This document shows positions 33,727 to 43,062 of a stretch of 64,000 bases of DNA, in pieces (the stretch's first letter is position 1; each line of letters opens with the position of its first letter). Origin of the DNA: Bacteroidota bacterium (lineage in GTDB: Bacteria > Bacteroidota > Bacteroidia > Cytophagales > Cyclobacteriaceae). Location: positions 186,001 through 250,000 of the forward strand of contig JAEYWY010000035.1 of assembly GCA_023428695.1 (NCBI GenBank), read 5' to 3'. The position numbers and the translations under genes were made by a program. The notes below the pieces were generated by a model. That model worked only from the letters and a program-made list of their open reading frames with translations. It ran no database searches and was not told where the DNA came from.

Positions 33727-35547
33727 TCACGCGCGCTGGAACTCGCTGAGTCTGCGATAGAGTCCCTCCTTTTTTTGAAGAAGGTCGTCATGAGCACCGC
33801 GTTCCACGATCATACCATCCTGCACGACGATGATCTCGTCGGCATGCTGGATCGTACTTAGCCGGTGTGCTATCACTAACGAGGTCCGGTGTTTCATCAG
33901 GTTATTCAATGCATCCTGCACAAGGCGTTCCGATTCGGAGTCCAGCGCAGACGTTGCTTCGTCCAGAATGAGAATCGGTGGATTCTTCAGCACGGCACGC
34001 GCAATACTCAGTCGTTGCCGCTGCCCTCCCGAAAGCTTCGAACCGCGTTCACCGATCTGTGTCTGGTAACCGTTTTCGGTTTGCATAATGAAGTCGTGTG
34101 CATTCGCGATCTTCGCCGCATTGATAACATCCTCCTCGCGCACGTTTTCCATACCGAAAGCGATGTTGTTGAAGATGGTGTCATTAAACAAGATCGACTC
34201 TTGCGTGACCACACCCATCTGCCGGCGCAGTGATTCGAGTTCGTAATCTGTCAGCGACACTCCATCAAGGAGTACTTCACCTTCAGTAGGGTCGTAAAAC
34301 CTCGGCACGAGATCCGCCAGCGTCGACTTGCCGCCACCGGACGGTCCAACCAGTGCAATAGTCTTTCCCTTTTGGATGGTAAGGTTGATGTTTCGCAGCA
34401 CCGGTTCCTTGTCGTATGCGAAAGTCACGTTCCTGAATTCGACCGCCTGATCAAAGGACTCGAGATGAATTGCGTTCGGCTTGTTGCGGATCGTCGGTAC
34501 CATTTCGGTAAAGACAAAGATGCGTTGCGCAGCCACGGTACCTTTCTGCAACGATGTAATCCCGTTCGAGAAGTTCTTCGCCGGCTGGATCATCGACGCA
34601 TAGAAGGTAAGAAACGTTATGAACGACGCGGCCTCAAGTTCTTTGCTGCCCTCCAGTACCATTCGACCTCCAAAGTAGATTACGAATGCGACGACGAGCA
34701 CACCGAGAAACTCGGACAACGGAGAGGCTAATTCATTCTTCCGGCTGATTGACAGGTTCACCCGTTTGTGATAGGTGGTTTCTCCATCCATCTTGCCGGT
34801 GATGAAGTTGATTGCATTAAATGCATTCACCACTCTCATTCCTGTGACCATCTCATCGAGAATACTTACGATCCGGCCCATCGCCTCCTGGCTCTGCTTC
34901 GCTTTCTTTTTCAGGCGCCGGATAATATTTGAAATAATTGTGCCGGTGATCGGCAGGACGATCATCGTAACAAGCGTAAGCTTGACAGAAATGGAAAACA
35001 ACACGATGATATAAACCACCAGCGTTATCGGCTCCTTGAATGTTTTCAGCCCATTCATCACGGAACCTTCAACTTCTCCGATATCATTTGTGAACCGCGA
35101 CATAAGGTCTCCCTTGCGCTGATCATTGAAGAAGCTGATTTGCATTCGGCTCACACTTTTGAAAAGATGCATGCGTATGTGTTTGACCACGTCGACCTTG
35201 ATCTTCGAAGCCGTCATGCGTTCGATATACCGGAATACATTCGAGAGCAAAACAAACAGAACAATGAAAACGCATATGAACAGCAACGCGCTGGAGCGAC
35301 CCTGTTCCGCGACTACCTGGAGAAAATGATATTCAAAAAGGTTTTTCGGATAATTAACAGAGAGTTCAAATTGGGGACGTTCCGTAACTGTAACCTTCAC
35401 CTGATCGAAAAGAATATTCAACATGTGAAAGGTGAGGCCCAGATACACAGCACTACAGATTGCGCTGATAAGAGCCGTGATCAGAAATTTAAAAAACTGA
35501 CCCTTGATATTCGGCGCATAGGACAATATCCGGAAATATAGCTTCAT
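33727..35547 (-). CDS. MsbA-type ABC exporter (fused permease-ATPase)
   Basis: 606 residues. Six transmembrane helices (about 20-335) carry the exporter loop SRMQISFFNDQRKGDLMSRF. The nucleotide-binding domain has Walker A GPSGGGKST (401-409), signature LSGGQRQRLSIARA, Walker B ILILDEATSALD and the switch His in IAHRLST. MsbA-like exporters flip lipid A-core, other glycolipids or drugs. Its start lies 2 bp after the Wzi-like gene ends, so both are one operon, which favours an envelope lipid or polysaccharide role. Confidence 0.93.
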   Translation of the reverse strand: MKLYFRILSYAPNIKGQFFKFLITALISAICSAVYLGLTFHMLNILFDQVKVTVTERPQFELSVNYPKNLFEYHFLQVVAEQGRSSALLFICVFIVLFVLLSNVFRYIERMTASKIKVDVVKHIRMHLFKSVSRMQISFFNDQRKGDLMSRFTNDIGEVEGSVMNGLKTFKEPITLVVYIIVLFSISVKLTLVTMIVLPITGTIISNIIRRLKKKAKQSQEAMGRIVSILDEMVTGMRVVNAFNAINFITGKMDGETTYHKRVNLSISRKNELASPLSEFLGVLVVAFVIYFGGRMVLEGSKELEAASFITFLTFYASMIQPAKNFSNGITSLQKGTVAAQRIFVFTEMVPTIRNKPNAIHLESFDQAVEFRNVTFAYDKEPVLRNINLTIQKGKTIALVGPSGGGKSTLADLVPRFYDPTEGEVLLDGVSLTDYELESLRRQMGVVTQESILFNDTIFNNIAFGMENVREEDVINAAKIANAHDFIMQTENGYQTQIGERGSKLSGGQRQRLSIARAVLKNPPILILDEATSALDSESERLVQDALNNLMKHRTSLVIAHRLSTIQHADEIIVVQDGMIVERGAHDDLLQKKEGLYRRLSEFQRA

Positions 35548-35549
35548 GT

Positions 35550-37238
35550 TCAGAATTCATACAGCCGCTGTGGAATGTTCCACCGCAGTGCCATTGATGT
35601 TATGCTCGTGTTATTGTTATACGTCGGAAGGTCGCTTTCACTGCGGCGCAACACAAGTGTCCCGTCAAGGAAGAGATTGTGCCGGAACTGATAAGATGCC
35701 GTAAGCGACCCTAACATGATCGTGTTGGGAACACCCTGACCGATCTTATTCCCAAATGTCTGTTGCAGATTGCGATTGCTTTTCAAAATATCACCGCCCC
35801 AGTTTTCGCCTTCGTCATCGCGGCCGGTTTTGATAAGGATCAACTTGCCGGTAACGTTAAGTCGCGGAATGGGTTGGTACCTAAGTATGCCTACCATTTC
35901 GTTGAAGTTTGCTCCAAGAGGATGTGCAATCGGCTGGCGATAACTTGTGTAGTCACCGTATTCGGTTCCGTGCGTGTAGGTATATGGTCGCACAATGTTG
36001 ATCTCACCCTGCAGGTCAAGGTTGGGGACGGAAAACGCGTCGATATATTTTCCACCAAGTTGTACTGCGAACTTGTTGGCCCACCAGCCGTCGCCTGCGC
36101 GAATGTGGCTCAACACAAATTCATCGAGTACGAACTGTCCGTAAAAGGAAAGATTGCGTACAGGATTCAGTCTGAAATCAAAACCAAGGAGAACGTTGTC
36201 GCTGCTGCCGTTTTGTTGTTCGATAGCGCGATAGAAAATTATGGGGTTGAGATAATCAAGACGGAAGTGATCGGTTCCTTCGGTATCATCGGGACTAAAA
36301 ATGACGGATTCAAAAACACCCAGCGTCAACTTTTTGCCAATGTTGATACTGAGATGATGCAGCGCTGAATACTTGTTCGGATAACCGCGGTCCATCGACG
36401 TGAGTCCGCTGGTGTTACCCGCTACGTCTGCGACCATCTGATTAAGGAGAAACAGATAGTTTATCTTCCATATCTTCAGGTTTGCCTTGATGAACCATGT
36501 CGGCGGAGCAAAATCAGAAAAGATGAGCGACCGGTAACCGTTTCCGATAAAATGGCGATCGTGCCCAAATTGCATGTCGACATGCCGTGTTGCGCGGAAG
36601 CTGATGTACCCGCGTGCGTGCAGGAAGTCGACAGCGGGGCCGTCCTTAAATCCTTTCCAGAACCCCTCGTGAGGAACGGCCAGCTTGCTCCGCAGAAACA
36701 ACTCAGTGGCATACGAAGGCAGGAGCATCTGGTTGTCGGCGAGGTAGGTATAGAAGCCGATTTTCTTATCGACCATACCACGCACCTCGACGCCACGCGT
36801 ATTTAAATAGAGAACGTCGTCAAGTCGCGAGTCCTTTCCGGCACCGACGTGCAGCACCGGGTTTATATGCAGGTCGAACCATTTTTCCGAAACGTGATAC
36901 AGATCCGGCTTTTTTCGGTAAAAATGCTTCAAAAACGGCTTTTTGCTGTCTGCAGCGGGTGTTTCTGACCATTCCCAGCTGTCGACCATGAGGTATTCGC
37001 GGTTGAATTGGTTGGTCCGGGACGCAAAGTTTTCATCGGAAACAGAATCCACCAGTGACACAATTTTAGACCGCTGCCACGGTTTGATGCCGGTAAACAT
37101 GTTCGGCATTATTCGGCCGGTCTTTATTTCATAGCGTTCGACCCAATGGTAATAGTCCTCATTCAGGGGTACGTAAGTGCTTTGCGCCGCACTAAAAAGG
37201 GGCAAAAAGACGATTATCAGGATCAGAATGCGGTTCAT
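35550..37238 (-). CDS. Wzi-family capsule assembly outer-membrane protein
   Basis: 562 residues from ATG 37238, giving a signal peptide ending in FSAAQ (residue 19); the longer frame has no rationale. The body is a beta-barrel rich in aromatic strands, with the Wzi/CapA region FLHARGYISFRATRHVDMQFGHDRHFIGNGYRSLIFSDFAPP split over strands about 215-265, and an aromatic C-terminal ending PQRLYEF. Wzi helps fix capsular polysaccharide to the outer membrane. Operon with the MsbA-type exporter (2-bp gap). Confidence 0.85.
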   Translation of the reverse strand: MNRILILIIVFLPLFSAAQSTYVPLNEDYYHWVERYEIKTGRIMPNMFTGIKPWQRSKIVSLVDSVSDENFASRTNQFNREYLMVDSWEWSETPAADSKKPFLKHFYRKKPDLYHVSEKWFDLHINPVLHVGAGKDSRLDDVLYLNTRGVEVRGMVDKKIGFYTYLADNQMLLPSYATELFLRSKLAVPHEGFWKGFKDGPAVDFLHARGYISFRATRHVDMQFGHDRHFIGNGYRSLIFSDFAPPTWFIKANLKIWKINYLFLLNQMVADVAGNTSGLTSMDRGYPNKYSALHHLSINIGKKLTLGVFESVIFSPDDTEGTDHFRLDYLNPIIFYRAIEQQNGSSDNVLLGFDFRLNPVRNLSFYGQFVLDEFVLSHIRAGDGWWANKFAVQLGGKYIDAFSVPNLDLQGEINIVRPYTYTHGTEYGDYTSYRQPIAHPLGANFNEMVGILRYQPIPRLNVTGKLILIKTGRDDEGENWGGDILKSNRNLQQTFGNKIGQGVPNTIMLGSLTASYQFRHNLFLDGTLVLRRSESDLPTYNNNTSITSMALRWNIPQRLYEF

Positions 37239-37434
37239 AGCGGAAAAATGCGTAAAAAGAGGGCGCTGTTTTCGACAAAACCCACGCGTAGCCAACAGGG
37301 ATCGGTAAACTTTCTGATCTTCAGGATTTTCATTAATTAACCGGGCAGTTGGGCACCGGCCAGCACCGAAACCATTCAATGCAGGCTTAAAGGTAACGGA
37401 TTGGCCATCGTTGCGCAAAAGTTTGGAAAAGGTA

Positions 37435-37464
37435 TTGTAAATAAGGTCGTCCTCCCTATCTTTG
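37435..37464 (+). promoter_or_regulatory. promoter of L31 gene
   Basis: TTG (37435-37437), a 19-base spacer and TATCTTTG (37457-37464) match the Bacteroidota TTG-N19-21-TAnnTTTG pattern, 34 bp before the rpmE2 start. Confidence 0.7.
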
Positions 37465-37497
37465 CAGTCCTTTTAAGGAAAAATCAGTAGCAGAGAT

Positions 37498-37746
37498 ATG
37501 AAAAAAGGCATTCATCCGGAATACAGAGACGTCGTTTTTTGGGACACATCCAGCGATTACAAGTTTCTGAGCCGTTCGACTTACTCAACCAAAGAGACCA
37601 TTAAATGGGAAGATGGAAAGGAATACCCTGTTATCAAGGTCGAAGTAAGTTCCGCATCCCATCCTTTCTACACTGGCAAGAAGATGTTTGTTGACACAGC
37701 CGGCCGCGTAGAGAAGTTCAAAAACAAGTATCAGAAGAAATCCTAA
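37498..37746 (+). CDS. rpmE2: 50S ribosomal protein L31 type B
   Basis: 82 residues. MKKGIHPEYRDVVFWDTSSDYKF, the SHPFYTGKKMFVDTAGRV block and the KKYQKKS-like basic tail are diagnostic. There are no Cys residues, so this is the zinc-independent type B form. It has its own promoter (TATCTTTG) and terminator. Confidence 0.98.
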   Translation: MKKGIHPEYRDVVFWDTSSDYKFLSRSTYSTKETIKWEDGKEYPVIKVEVSSASHPFYTGKKMFVDTAGRVEKFKNKYQKKS

Positions 37747-37770
37747 TATCCTTCTTCTGTGGAGAGAAAG

Positions 37771-37802
37771 AGCCCTGGACAACCGGGGCTTTTTTCTTTT
37801 GA
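37771..37802 (+). terminator. rho-independent terminator of rpmE2
   Basis: AGCCCTGG and CCGGGGCT arms around ACAA, followed by TTTTTTCTTTT. Confidence 0.9.
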
Positions 37803-37878
37803 AGCAGTTTCTTCAATTTTTTTTCCAGCGTGGGCGCCCACAACCCTGGAGGGGTCTGGTATCAGCGCAGCGCGCTCC

Positions 37879-37886
37879 TATTTTTG
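37879..37886 (+). promoter_or_regulatory. candidate -7 element of the GlmU-like gene
   Basis: TATTTTTG fits TAnnTTTG and lies 22 bp before ATG 37909. Confidence 0.5.
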
Positions 37887-37908
37887 GGCAAAATTTTAAT
37901 ATACCCTC

Positions 37909-39093
37909 ATGAATCTCATCCTCTTCGATGATCCGCGACTTCGGGTTGCTCTCCTGCCCTTCACCTATACCAGACCGGTTTCGAAGATCAGGGTAGGCAT
38001 ACTTACCATCGACCAGAAATGGGAGTATTGGATGAAAACCACTCCCTCCTACCAGACTCCCGAATACCTGCAGAAAAAGTTTCCCGCTGTTTCGACTTAC
38101 AACAACCTGCTTGTCAACGGGGCAGTCTGTCCAGACCAAGACCTCGTTGATACCATAAAGGCACTTCCTGTCGGATATTACCTTGTAAAAGGCGATTTGC
38201 TGATTGCCGCCAATCAACCTTCGGGCGCGATGACGGAAGGCAACATCGTCAACTATGAAAAGCCGCTGACAGTCATCGATACGAAATGGAAAATATTCCA
38301 GGAGAACGCTCGGCAAATCAAGGTTGATCTTCCTCTCGTAACCGCAGGGCGACAATCACAACAAATCACTGATCCTTATACAAAAGTGTATAACGCTGCC
38401 GACATCTTTGTCGAAGAGGGTGTCGAAATCCGCGACGCTACACTAAATGCCGAATCAGGACCGATCTACCTTGGCAAAAACAGTGTCATTCAGGAAGGTG
38501 CGGTGATTCGCGGATCGTTTGCACTGTGTGAGGGCGCGCAGTTGAATATGGGTGCGAAAGTTCGCGGTGATACTACACTCGGACCGTATTCGAAGATTGG
38601 TGGCGAGATCAGCAACTGCGTAGTTTTTGGCTACACGAATAAGTCGCACGACGGCTTCATGGGTAACTCAGTACTTGGCGAATGGTGTAACCTCGGCGCC
38701 GATACAAATACCTCCAACATGAAGAACAATTACGACACTGTAAAAATCTGGGATCACGCAGAAGGCCGGTTTGTCAAAACGGGATTGCAGTTCTGCGGAC
38801 TTATGATGGGCGACCATGCCAAGAGTGGAATCAATACAATGTTCAATACCGCGACCGTTGCTGACGCGTTTTCTGTTGTATTTGGCAGCGGCTACCAACG
38901 GTGTTACATCCCGCCGTTTTTCTGGGGCGGTAGCGAAGGCCACCAGACCTTTGCACTCGAAAAAGCGCTCGTTACAGCCGAAAGGGTCATGCAGCGCCGG
39001 AACGTCACCCTCACCGACGAGGACCGCGAAATAATTACACACATTTTTGAAGCAAGCCGGCCCCTGCGCAGCTGGGATTCGGCAGGTCGTTGA
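37909..39093 (+). CDS. GlmU-like sugar-phosphate nucleotidyltransferase/acetyltransferase (bacteroidete alternative type)
   Basis: 394 residues. The N-terminal part has LLPFTYTRPVSKIRVGILTI, typical of the alternative NTP_transf_4 domain rather than the classical GxGTR pyrophosphorylase loop. The C-terminal part is a left-handed beta-helix with hexapeptide repeats (GPIYLGKNSVIQEGAVIRG, GAKVRGDTTLGPYSKIGGE), a GYTNKSHDGFMGNSVLG active-site loop with His, and NLGADTNTSN. Such proteins are thought to make UDP-N-acetylglucosamine in lineages lacking canonical GlmU. It precedes holB by 64 bp. Confidence 0.87.
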   Translation: MNLILFDDPRLRVALLPFTYTRPVSKIRVGILTIDQKWEYWMKTTPSYQTPEYLQKKFPAVSTYNNLLVNGAVCPDQDLVDTIKALPVGYYLVKGDLLIAANQPSGAMTEGNIVNYEKPLTVIDTKWKIFQENARQIKVDLPLVTAGRQSQQITDPYTKVYNAADIFVEEGVEIRDATLNAESGPIYLGKNSVIQEGAVIRGSFALCEGAQLNMGAKVRGDTTLGPYSKIGGEISNCVVFGYTNKSHDGFMGNSVLGEWCNLGADTNTSNMKNNYDTVKIWDHAEGRFVKTGLQFCGLMMGDHAKSGINTMFNTATVADAFSVVFGSGYQRCYIPPFFWGGSEGHQTFALEKALVTAERVMQRRNVTLTDEDREIITHIFEASRPLRSWDSAGR

Positions 39094-39157
39094 TTTTTTT
39101 GATGGCGTATATGAATTCCCTTGGAAAAACAGGGAATGCTAAATACTTTTCAGCCTT

Positions 39158-40294
39158 ATGAATTTTTCTTCCATACCCGGCTCCGCCGAGGTGAAAAAAG
39201 TTCTTACCGAAGCGGTAAAAAGCAATCACATTGCACATGCACAGTTGTTTGTGGGGCCTGAAGGCGCGTTGAACCTGCCGATGGCACTTGCGTTTGCAAA
39301 CTATCTGCATTGCCAGAACCGAAATGATACCGACGCGTGCGGATCGTGTCCCGCGTGTTCGAAGAATGCAAAGTTCATACATCCAGATACCCATTTCGTT
39401 TTTCCGTTAAGCAATGTCAAAAACGACAAGGACGAAGATCGTTTTAAAGCTGAGATCCTGAAGTCGTGGCGTTCATTCCTGGGCGAAAATCCGTTTGGCA
39501 CACTTGACGACTGGACGAACTCGTATGGTGGCGAAGACAAACTCGCGCTGATCTCACGTGAAGAGAGTCGGGAAATCGTAAAGGCGCTTTCACTGAAGCC
39601 GTTTGAGAGTCCGCATAAGGTTATGATTATCTGGCAACCGGAGCTGATGCATCCTTCGGCGGCAAATGGAATTCTGAAAATACTGGAAGAACCGCCACCA
39701 CATACATTCTTCATTCTTGTTTCGAATGCACCGGACCGGTTGTTACCTACGATCATATCACGAACACAAATCGTAACGGTTCCACTACTGGACGATCAGG
39801 AAACTGAAAAATACCTGATCGAAAAGTTCAATATCGACGCGGAACGTGCTTCACGAATTGCACACCTCGCCGACGGAAATCTCGCCCTGGCTGCGAAGCT
39901 CATTGAAAAAGAGGAAGACAACAACTCGCAACAATTTGCTGAATGGATGCGCGCCTGTTATGATAAGAAATATGGTACGCTGGTCGCATTGGCTGACCAG
40001 TATCACGGTATGGACAAACTCAGCCAGCGCAACCTCATGCAGTACAGCATCAACATGCTGCGTGAAACGATGCTACACCTCGCTGGCGCCAGCGGCATTA
40101 ACCGGACGCACGGAGAAGAGAGGAATTTCGTAGAGCGCTTCAGCAATGTCATGAATCTGGATAAAGTAGAAAAATCATATAAGCTCATTAACGACGCGAG
40201 TTATCATCTGGAGCGTAACGCGAGTGCCAAGATGATTTTCCTGGACCTCTCGTTGCAACTGTCAAAAACACTAAGCCCCGCTGAAAATGGATAA
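39158..40294 (+). CDS. holB: DNA polymerase III subunit delta' (clamp loader)
   Basis: 378 residues. It starts SIPGSAEVKKVLTEAV, has a modified P-loop FVGPEGALN, a zinc-binding set Cys52, Cys61, Cys64 and Cys67 (CGSCPAC), the KVMIIWQPELMHPSAANGILKILEEPP Walker B-like stretch and sensor ISRTQIV. Delta' opens and loads the sliding clamp and does not need ATP hydrolysis itself, so a degenerate P-loop is normal. Overlaps hemC by 8 bp. Confidence 0.92.
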   Translation: MNFSSIPGSAEVKKVLTEAVKSNHIAHAQLFVGPEGALNLPMALAFANYLHCQNRNDTDACGSCPACSKNAKFIHPDTHFVFPLSNVKNDKDEDRFKAEILKSWRSFLGENPFGTLDDWTNSYGGEDKLALISREESREIVKALSLKPFESPHKVMIIWQPELMHPSAANGILKILEEPPPHTFFILVSNAPDRLLPTIISRTQIVTVPLLDDQETEKYLIEKFNIDAERASRIAHLADGNLALAAKLIEKEEDNNSQQFAEWMRACYDKKYGTLVALADQYHGMDKLSQRNLMQYSINMLRETMLHLAGASGINRTHGEERNFVERFSNVMNLDKVEKSYKLINDASYHLERNASAKMIFLDLSLQLSKTLSPAENG

Positions 40295-41222
40295 AATCAT
40301 CCGTATCGGAACCCGCGCCAGCAAACTTGCCATGTGGCAGGCAGAACACGTTGCCAGCCTCATCCGTCCGTCAGGATTCCGGACAGAAATCCATCCCATG
40401 GAAACCCGCGGTGATAAAATCCTTGACGTGAGCATTGCCAAGATCGGAAGCAAAGGTGTTTTCACCGAAGAAATTGAAGAGAAGCTGCTGCAAGGTGCCA
40501 TTGATATCGCCGTACACAGCGCGAAGGATCTTTCGTCCGATATTCATGACGATCTTGAACTACTGGCGTTTACCGAACGCGAGGTTGTTAACGATGTGTT
40601 ACTCGGCTTCCGCAAAGATGTCGACCTCAGGAAGAAGGAACACATTCGTGTGGGGACGTCGTCTACCCGGCGCGTTGCGTTTCTGAAACATTTCTATCCG
40701 CATGCAGAACCGATATCTGTTCGCGGTAACCTCCAGACACGCATCGCGAAGTTAGAGGCTGGCGATTGTGATGCGTTGTTACTCGCCTACGCCGGTGTGC
40801 ACCGCATGGGCTACGACGACATGATCCTTGACCGCATTGAGACAAGTTACTTTGTTCCACCGGTTGGACAGGGAAGCATCGCCATCGAATGCCATAAGAA
40901 ACTCGACTATCGTAAGAAGGAAGTTATCGAGCGCTGGGTAAACCATCCGGCAACGGAAGACTGTGTACGTGCCGAGCGCGCCTTTCTGCGAACCCTCCAG
41001 GGCGGATGTAGCATTCCATCATTCGGCTATGCACATTGGGAAGAAAATCTGATCACACTAAAGGCGGGCATCATATCCCTTGACGGGAAAGAGATCGTAA
41101 AAATCAAAAGGTCAGGATCTCCCAGTGACGTCCGCGAGTTAGGCGAAACCGTGGGCCGCGAAGTCCTCCAGGGCGGCGGCGCCGAAATCCTGAAAAAGAT
41201 ACGGGAACAAATTCCATCCTGA
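40287..41222 (+). CDS. hemC: Hydroxymethylbilane synthase
   Basis: 311 residues, standard size. Motifs: RIGTRASKLAMWQA, HSAKDL with catalytic Asp81, GTSSTRR (123-129) for substrate binding, RGNLQTRI, and the dipyrromethane cofactor Cys241 in LQGGCSIP. It assembles four porphobilinogen units in heme biosynthesis. Its first 8 bases overlap the end of holB, so translation is probably coupled. No other hem gene lies nearby. Confidence 0.98.
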   Translation: MDKIIRIGTRASKLAMWQAEHVASLIRPSGFRTEIHPMETRGDKILDVSIAKIGSKGVFTEEIEEKLLQGAIDIAVHSAKDLSSDIHDDLELLAFTEREVVNDVLLGFRKDVDLRKKEHIRVGTSSTRRVAFLKHFYPHAEPISVRGNLQTRIAKLEAGDCDALLLAYAGVHRMGYDDMILDRIETSYFVPPVGQGSIAIECHKKLDYRKKEVIERWVNHPATEDCVRAERAFLRTLQGGCSIPSFGYAHWEENLITLKAGIISLDGKEIVKIKRSGSPSDVRELGETVGREVLQGGGAEILKKIREQIPS

Positions 41223-41241
41223 CACGCATCCTGGATATTTC

Positions 41242-41249
41242 TATATTTG
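41242..41249 (+). promoter_or_regulatory. promoter -7 element of the cyclophilin gene
   Basis: TATATTTG fits TAnnTTTG. It lies 22 bp before ATG 41271 and ends 10 bp before ATG 41259, so the later ATG is the better start. Confidence 0.55.
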
Positions 41250-41270
41250 CCTTCCAAAATGGAACTTCAC

Positions 41271-42140
41271 ATGAGAAAAACACTCAAGTTATTACCCTTC
41301 TTTATTTCTTTGATGATGGTGGGATGTGCCCAGAAGACGGATCACGTTGTCACCATAAGCACAAAATACGGCGACATGGTTGCCATCCTTTTCGACGAAA
41401 CTCCAAAGCATAAGGCCAACTTCATCAAGCTGGCGAAAGAGGGATTTTATGACAGCCTGCTTTTTCACCGCGTGATTGAAGAATTTATGATTCAGGGTGG
41501 CGACCCTGATTCAAAGAAGGCTGTACCGGGTCAGCCTCTTGGAATGGGTGGACCTGATTATACCGTCGATGCAGAATTTGTCCCAACCTTCTACCATGGA
41601 AAAGGTGTACTATCAGCTGCACGTCTTGGTGACGCGCAGAACCCGGAAAAGGCATCGAGTGGAAGTCAGTTCTATATTGTACAGGGGAAAAAATTTACCG
41701 AGGAAGAATTGAAGTTCGATGAACAGAAGTTTAACATGGCAATGCAGCAATTCTTCGAGAATCCGGCGAACAGGCCTGCATACGACACCATCATGCAGTT
41801 TTATCAGACACGAAACCGCGAGGCATACGAGGCTTATCTGCAGCATCTGCGACCTCGCGTCGAAAAGGAAACCGGCATCGTCGCTGAAAAGGACGTTACA
41901 CCTGAACGCCTGGAGTTGTATACGACAACCGGTGGCGCGCCCCATCTCGATGGCCAGTACACTGTGTTCGGTAAAGTGATCAAAGGTCTTGAGGTCATCG
42001 ACAAGATTGCCGCGCAGCCGACAAATGAATCCGCGCGTCCCCTGGAAGACATCAGGATGACTGTGAAAGTAGAAGAAATGACGCGGAAGAAAATCGAAAA
42101 AGAATACGGGTACAAATATCCTGATAAAGAAAAGAAATAA
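41271..42140 (+). CDS. Cyclophilin-type peptidyl-prolyl isomerase lipoprotein
   Basis: 289 residues from ATG 41271; the ATG at 41259 and a TTG at 41247 are less likely because a TAnnTTTG element overlaps them. A lipoprotein signal ends in MMVGC. The cyclophilin domain has LFHRVIEEFMIQGGDP (catalytic Arg), a central GxxSAAR-type stretch and SGSQFYIVQG. A long insertion of about 70 residues (KKFTEEELKF to ETGIVAEKD) splits the domain before HLDGQYTVFGKVIKGLEVID. It is an envelope-anchored folding catalyst. Confidence 0.9.
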   Translation: MRKTLKLLPFFISLMMVGCAQKTDHVVTISTKYGDMVAILFDETPKHKANFIKLAKEGFYDSLLFHRVIEEFMIQGGDPDSKKAVPGQPLGMGGPDYTVDAEFVPTFYHGKGVLSAARLGDAQNPEKASSGSQFYIVQGKKFTEEELKFDEQKFNMAMQQFFENPANRPAYDTIMQFYQTRNREAYEAYLQHLRPRVEKETGIVAEKDVTPERLELYTTTGGAPHLDGQYTVFGKVIKGLEVIDKIAAQPTNESARPLEDIRMTVKVEEMTRKKIEKEYGYKYPDKEKK

Positions 42141-42153
42141 GCACCCAAACGTG

Positions 42154-43062
42154 ATGAAAGTTCTCGTCACCGGTGCCAATGGTTTACTCGGTCACAAACT
42201 GATCCGGCTTCTGCATCGTGATCCCGAAGTTGACCTCATTGCGTCGGGGCGGCGACCTACCCTGCCATACTTACAAGGCACAACGTATTGCCCGTTGGAT
42301 ATCACTGATTCCGCGGCGGTAACTGCAGTAATGCTGCGCTACAAACCCGATGTTGTCATCCACACCGCCGCGATGACTAATGTCGATCAATGCGATCAGG
42401 ACCGGGAGGGATGTCGCAAAGTAAATGTCGACGCCGTCGAATATCTGGTAAAGTCATGCGAAGCAAATGCAACACGACTGATATACCTGTCCACGGATTT
42501 CGTTTTTGATGGCAAACACGGACCGCTTGATGAATCCGCCATACCGGCCCCGGTAAACTATTATGGAGAATGTAAAGCTGAAGCAGAGTCAATTGTATCC
42601 AACAGTAACACGCCATGGGCAATCATACGCACGGTGCTTGTATACGGAATTACACCTGACTTAAGCCGGTCGAATATTGTGTTATGGGTAAAGAACAGTC
42701 TCGAACAGGGAAAGGCAATCAATGTAGTTAACGATCAATTCAGAACGCCGACGCTGGCAGAAGATCTTGCCGATGGTTGTGTACGCGTACTCAAGAAAAA
42801 CGCAAGCGGTATCTTTCACATCTCCGGTGAAGAGATGCTGACACCATACGATATCGCTATCCGCACCGCTAATTATTTCAGTCTCGACCGTTCATTGATT
42901 ACTCCGGCAGATTCCGCTTTTCTCAAACAACCTGCGCGTCGTCCTGCAAAGACCGGATTCATAATCAGGAAAGCGAAACGCGAACTGGGATATCAGCCTC
43001 ACTCCTTCGAAGAAGGGCTTCGCACGCTCGCGGCGCAAATCAATGACAGAAGTCTGTCATGA
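42154..43062 (+). CDS. RmlD-like SDR-family sugar-nucleotide reductase
   Basis: 302 residues from ATG 42154; a GTG lies directly before it. The N-terminus has the Rossmann loop VTGANGLLGHKLI, then LYKPDVVIHTAAMTNVDQCD-like strands and the RmlD signature YLSTDFVFDGKHGP. Active-site Tyr and Lys are in NYYGECKAEAE. It probably reduces a 4-keto sugar nucleotide such as dTDP-4-dehydrorhamnose, but RmlA-C are not here. Its end overlaps the convergent permease gene by 6 bp. Confidence 0.85.
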   Translation: MKVLVTGANGLLGHKLIRLLHRDPEVDLIASGRRPTLPYLQGTTYCPLDITDSAAVTAVMLRYKPDVVIHTAAMTNVDQCDQDREGCRKVNVDAVEYLVKSCEANATRLIYLSTDFVFDGKHGPLDESAIPAPVNYYGECKAEAESIVSNSNTPWAIIRTVLVYGITPDLSRSNIVLWVKNSLEQGKAINVVNDQFRTPTLAEDLADGCVRVLKKNASGIFHISGEEMLTPYDIAIRTANYFSLDRSLITPADSAFLKQPARRPAKTGFIIRKAKRELGYQPHSFEEGLRTLAAQINDRSLS

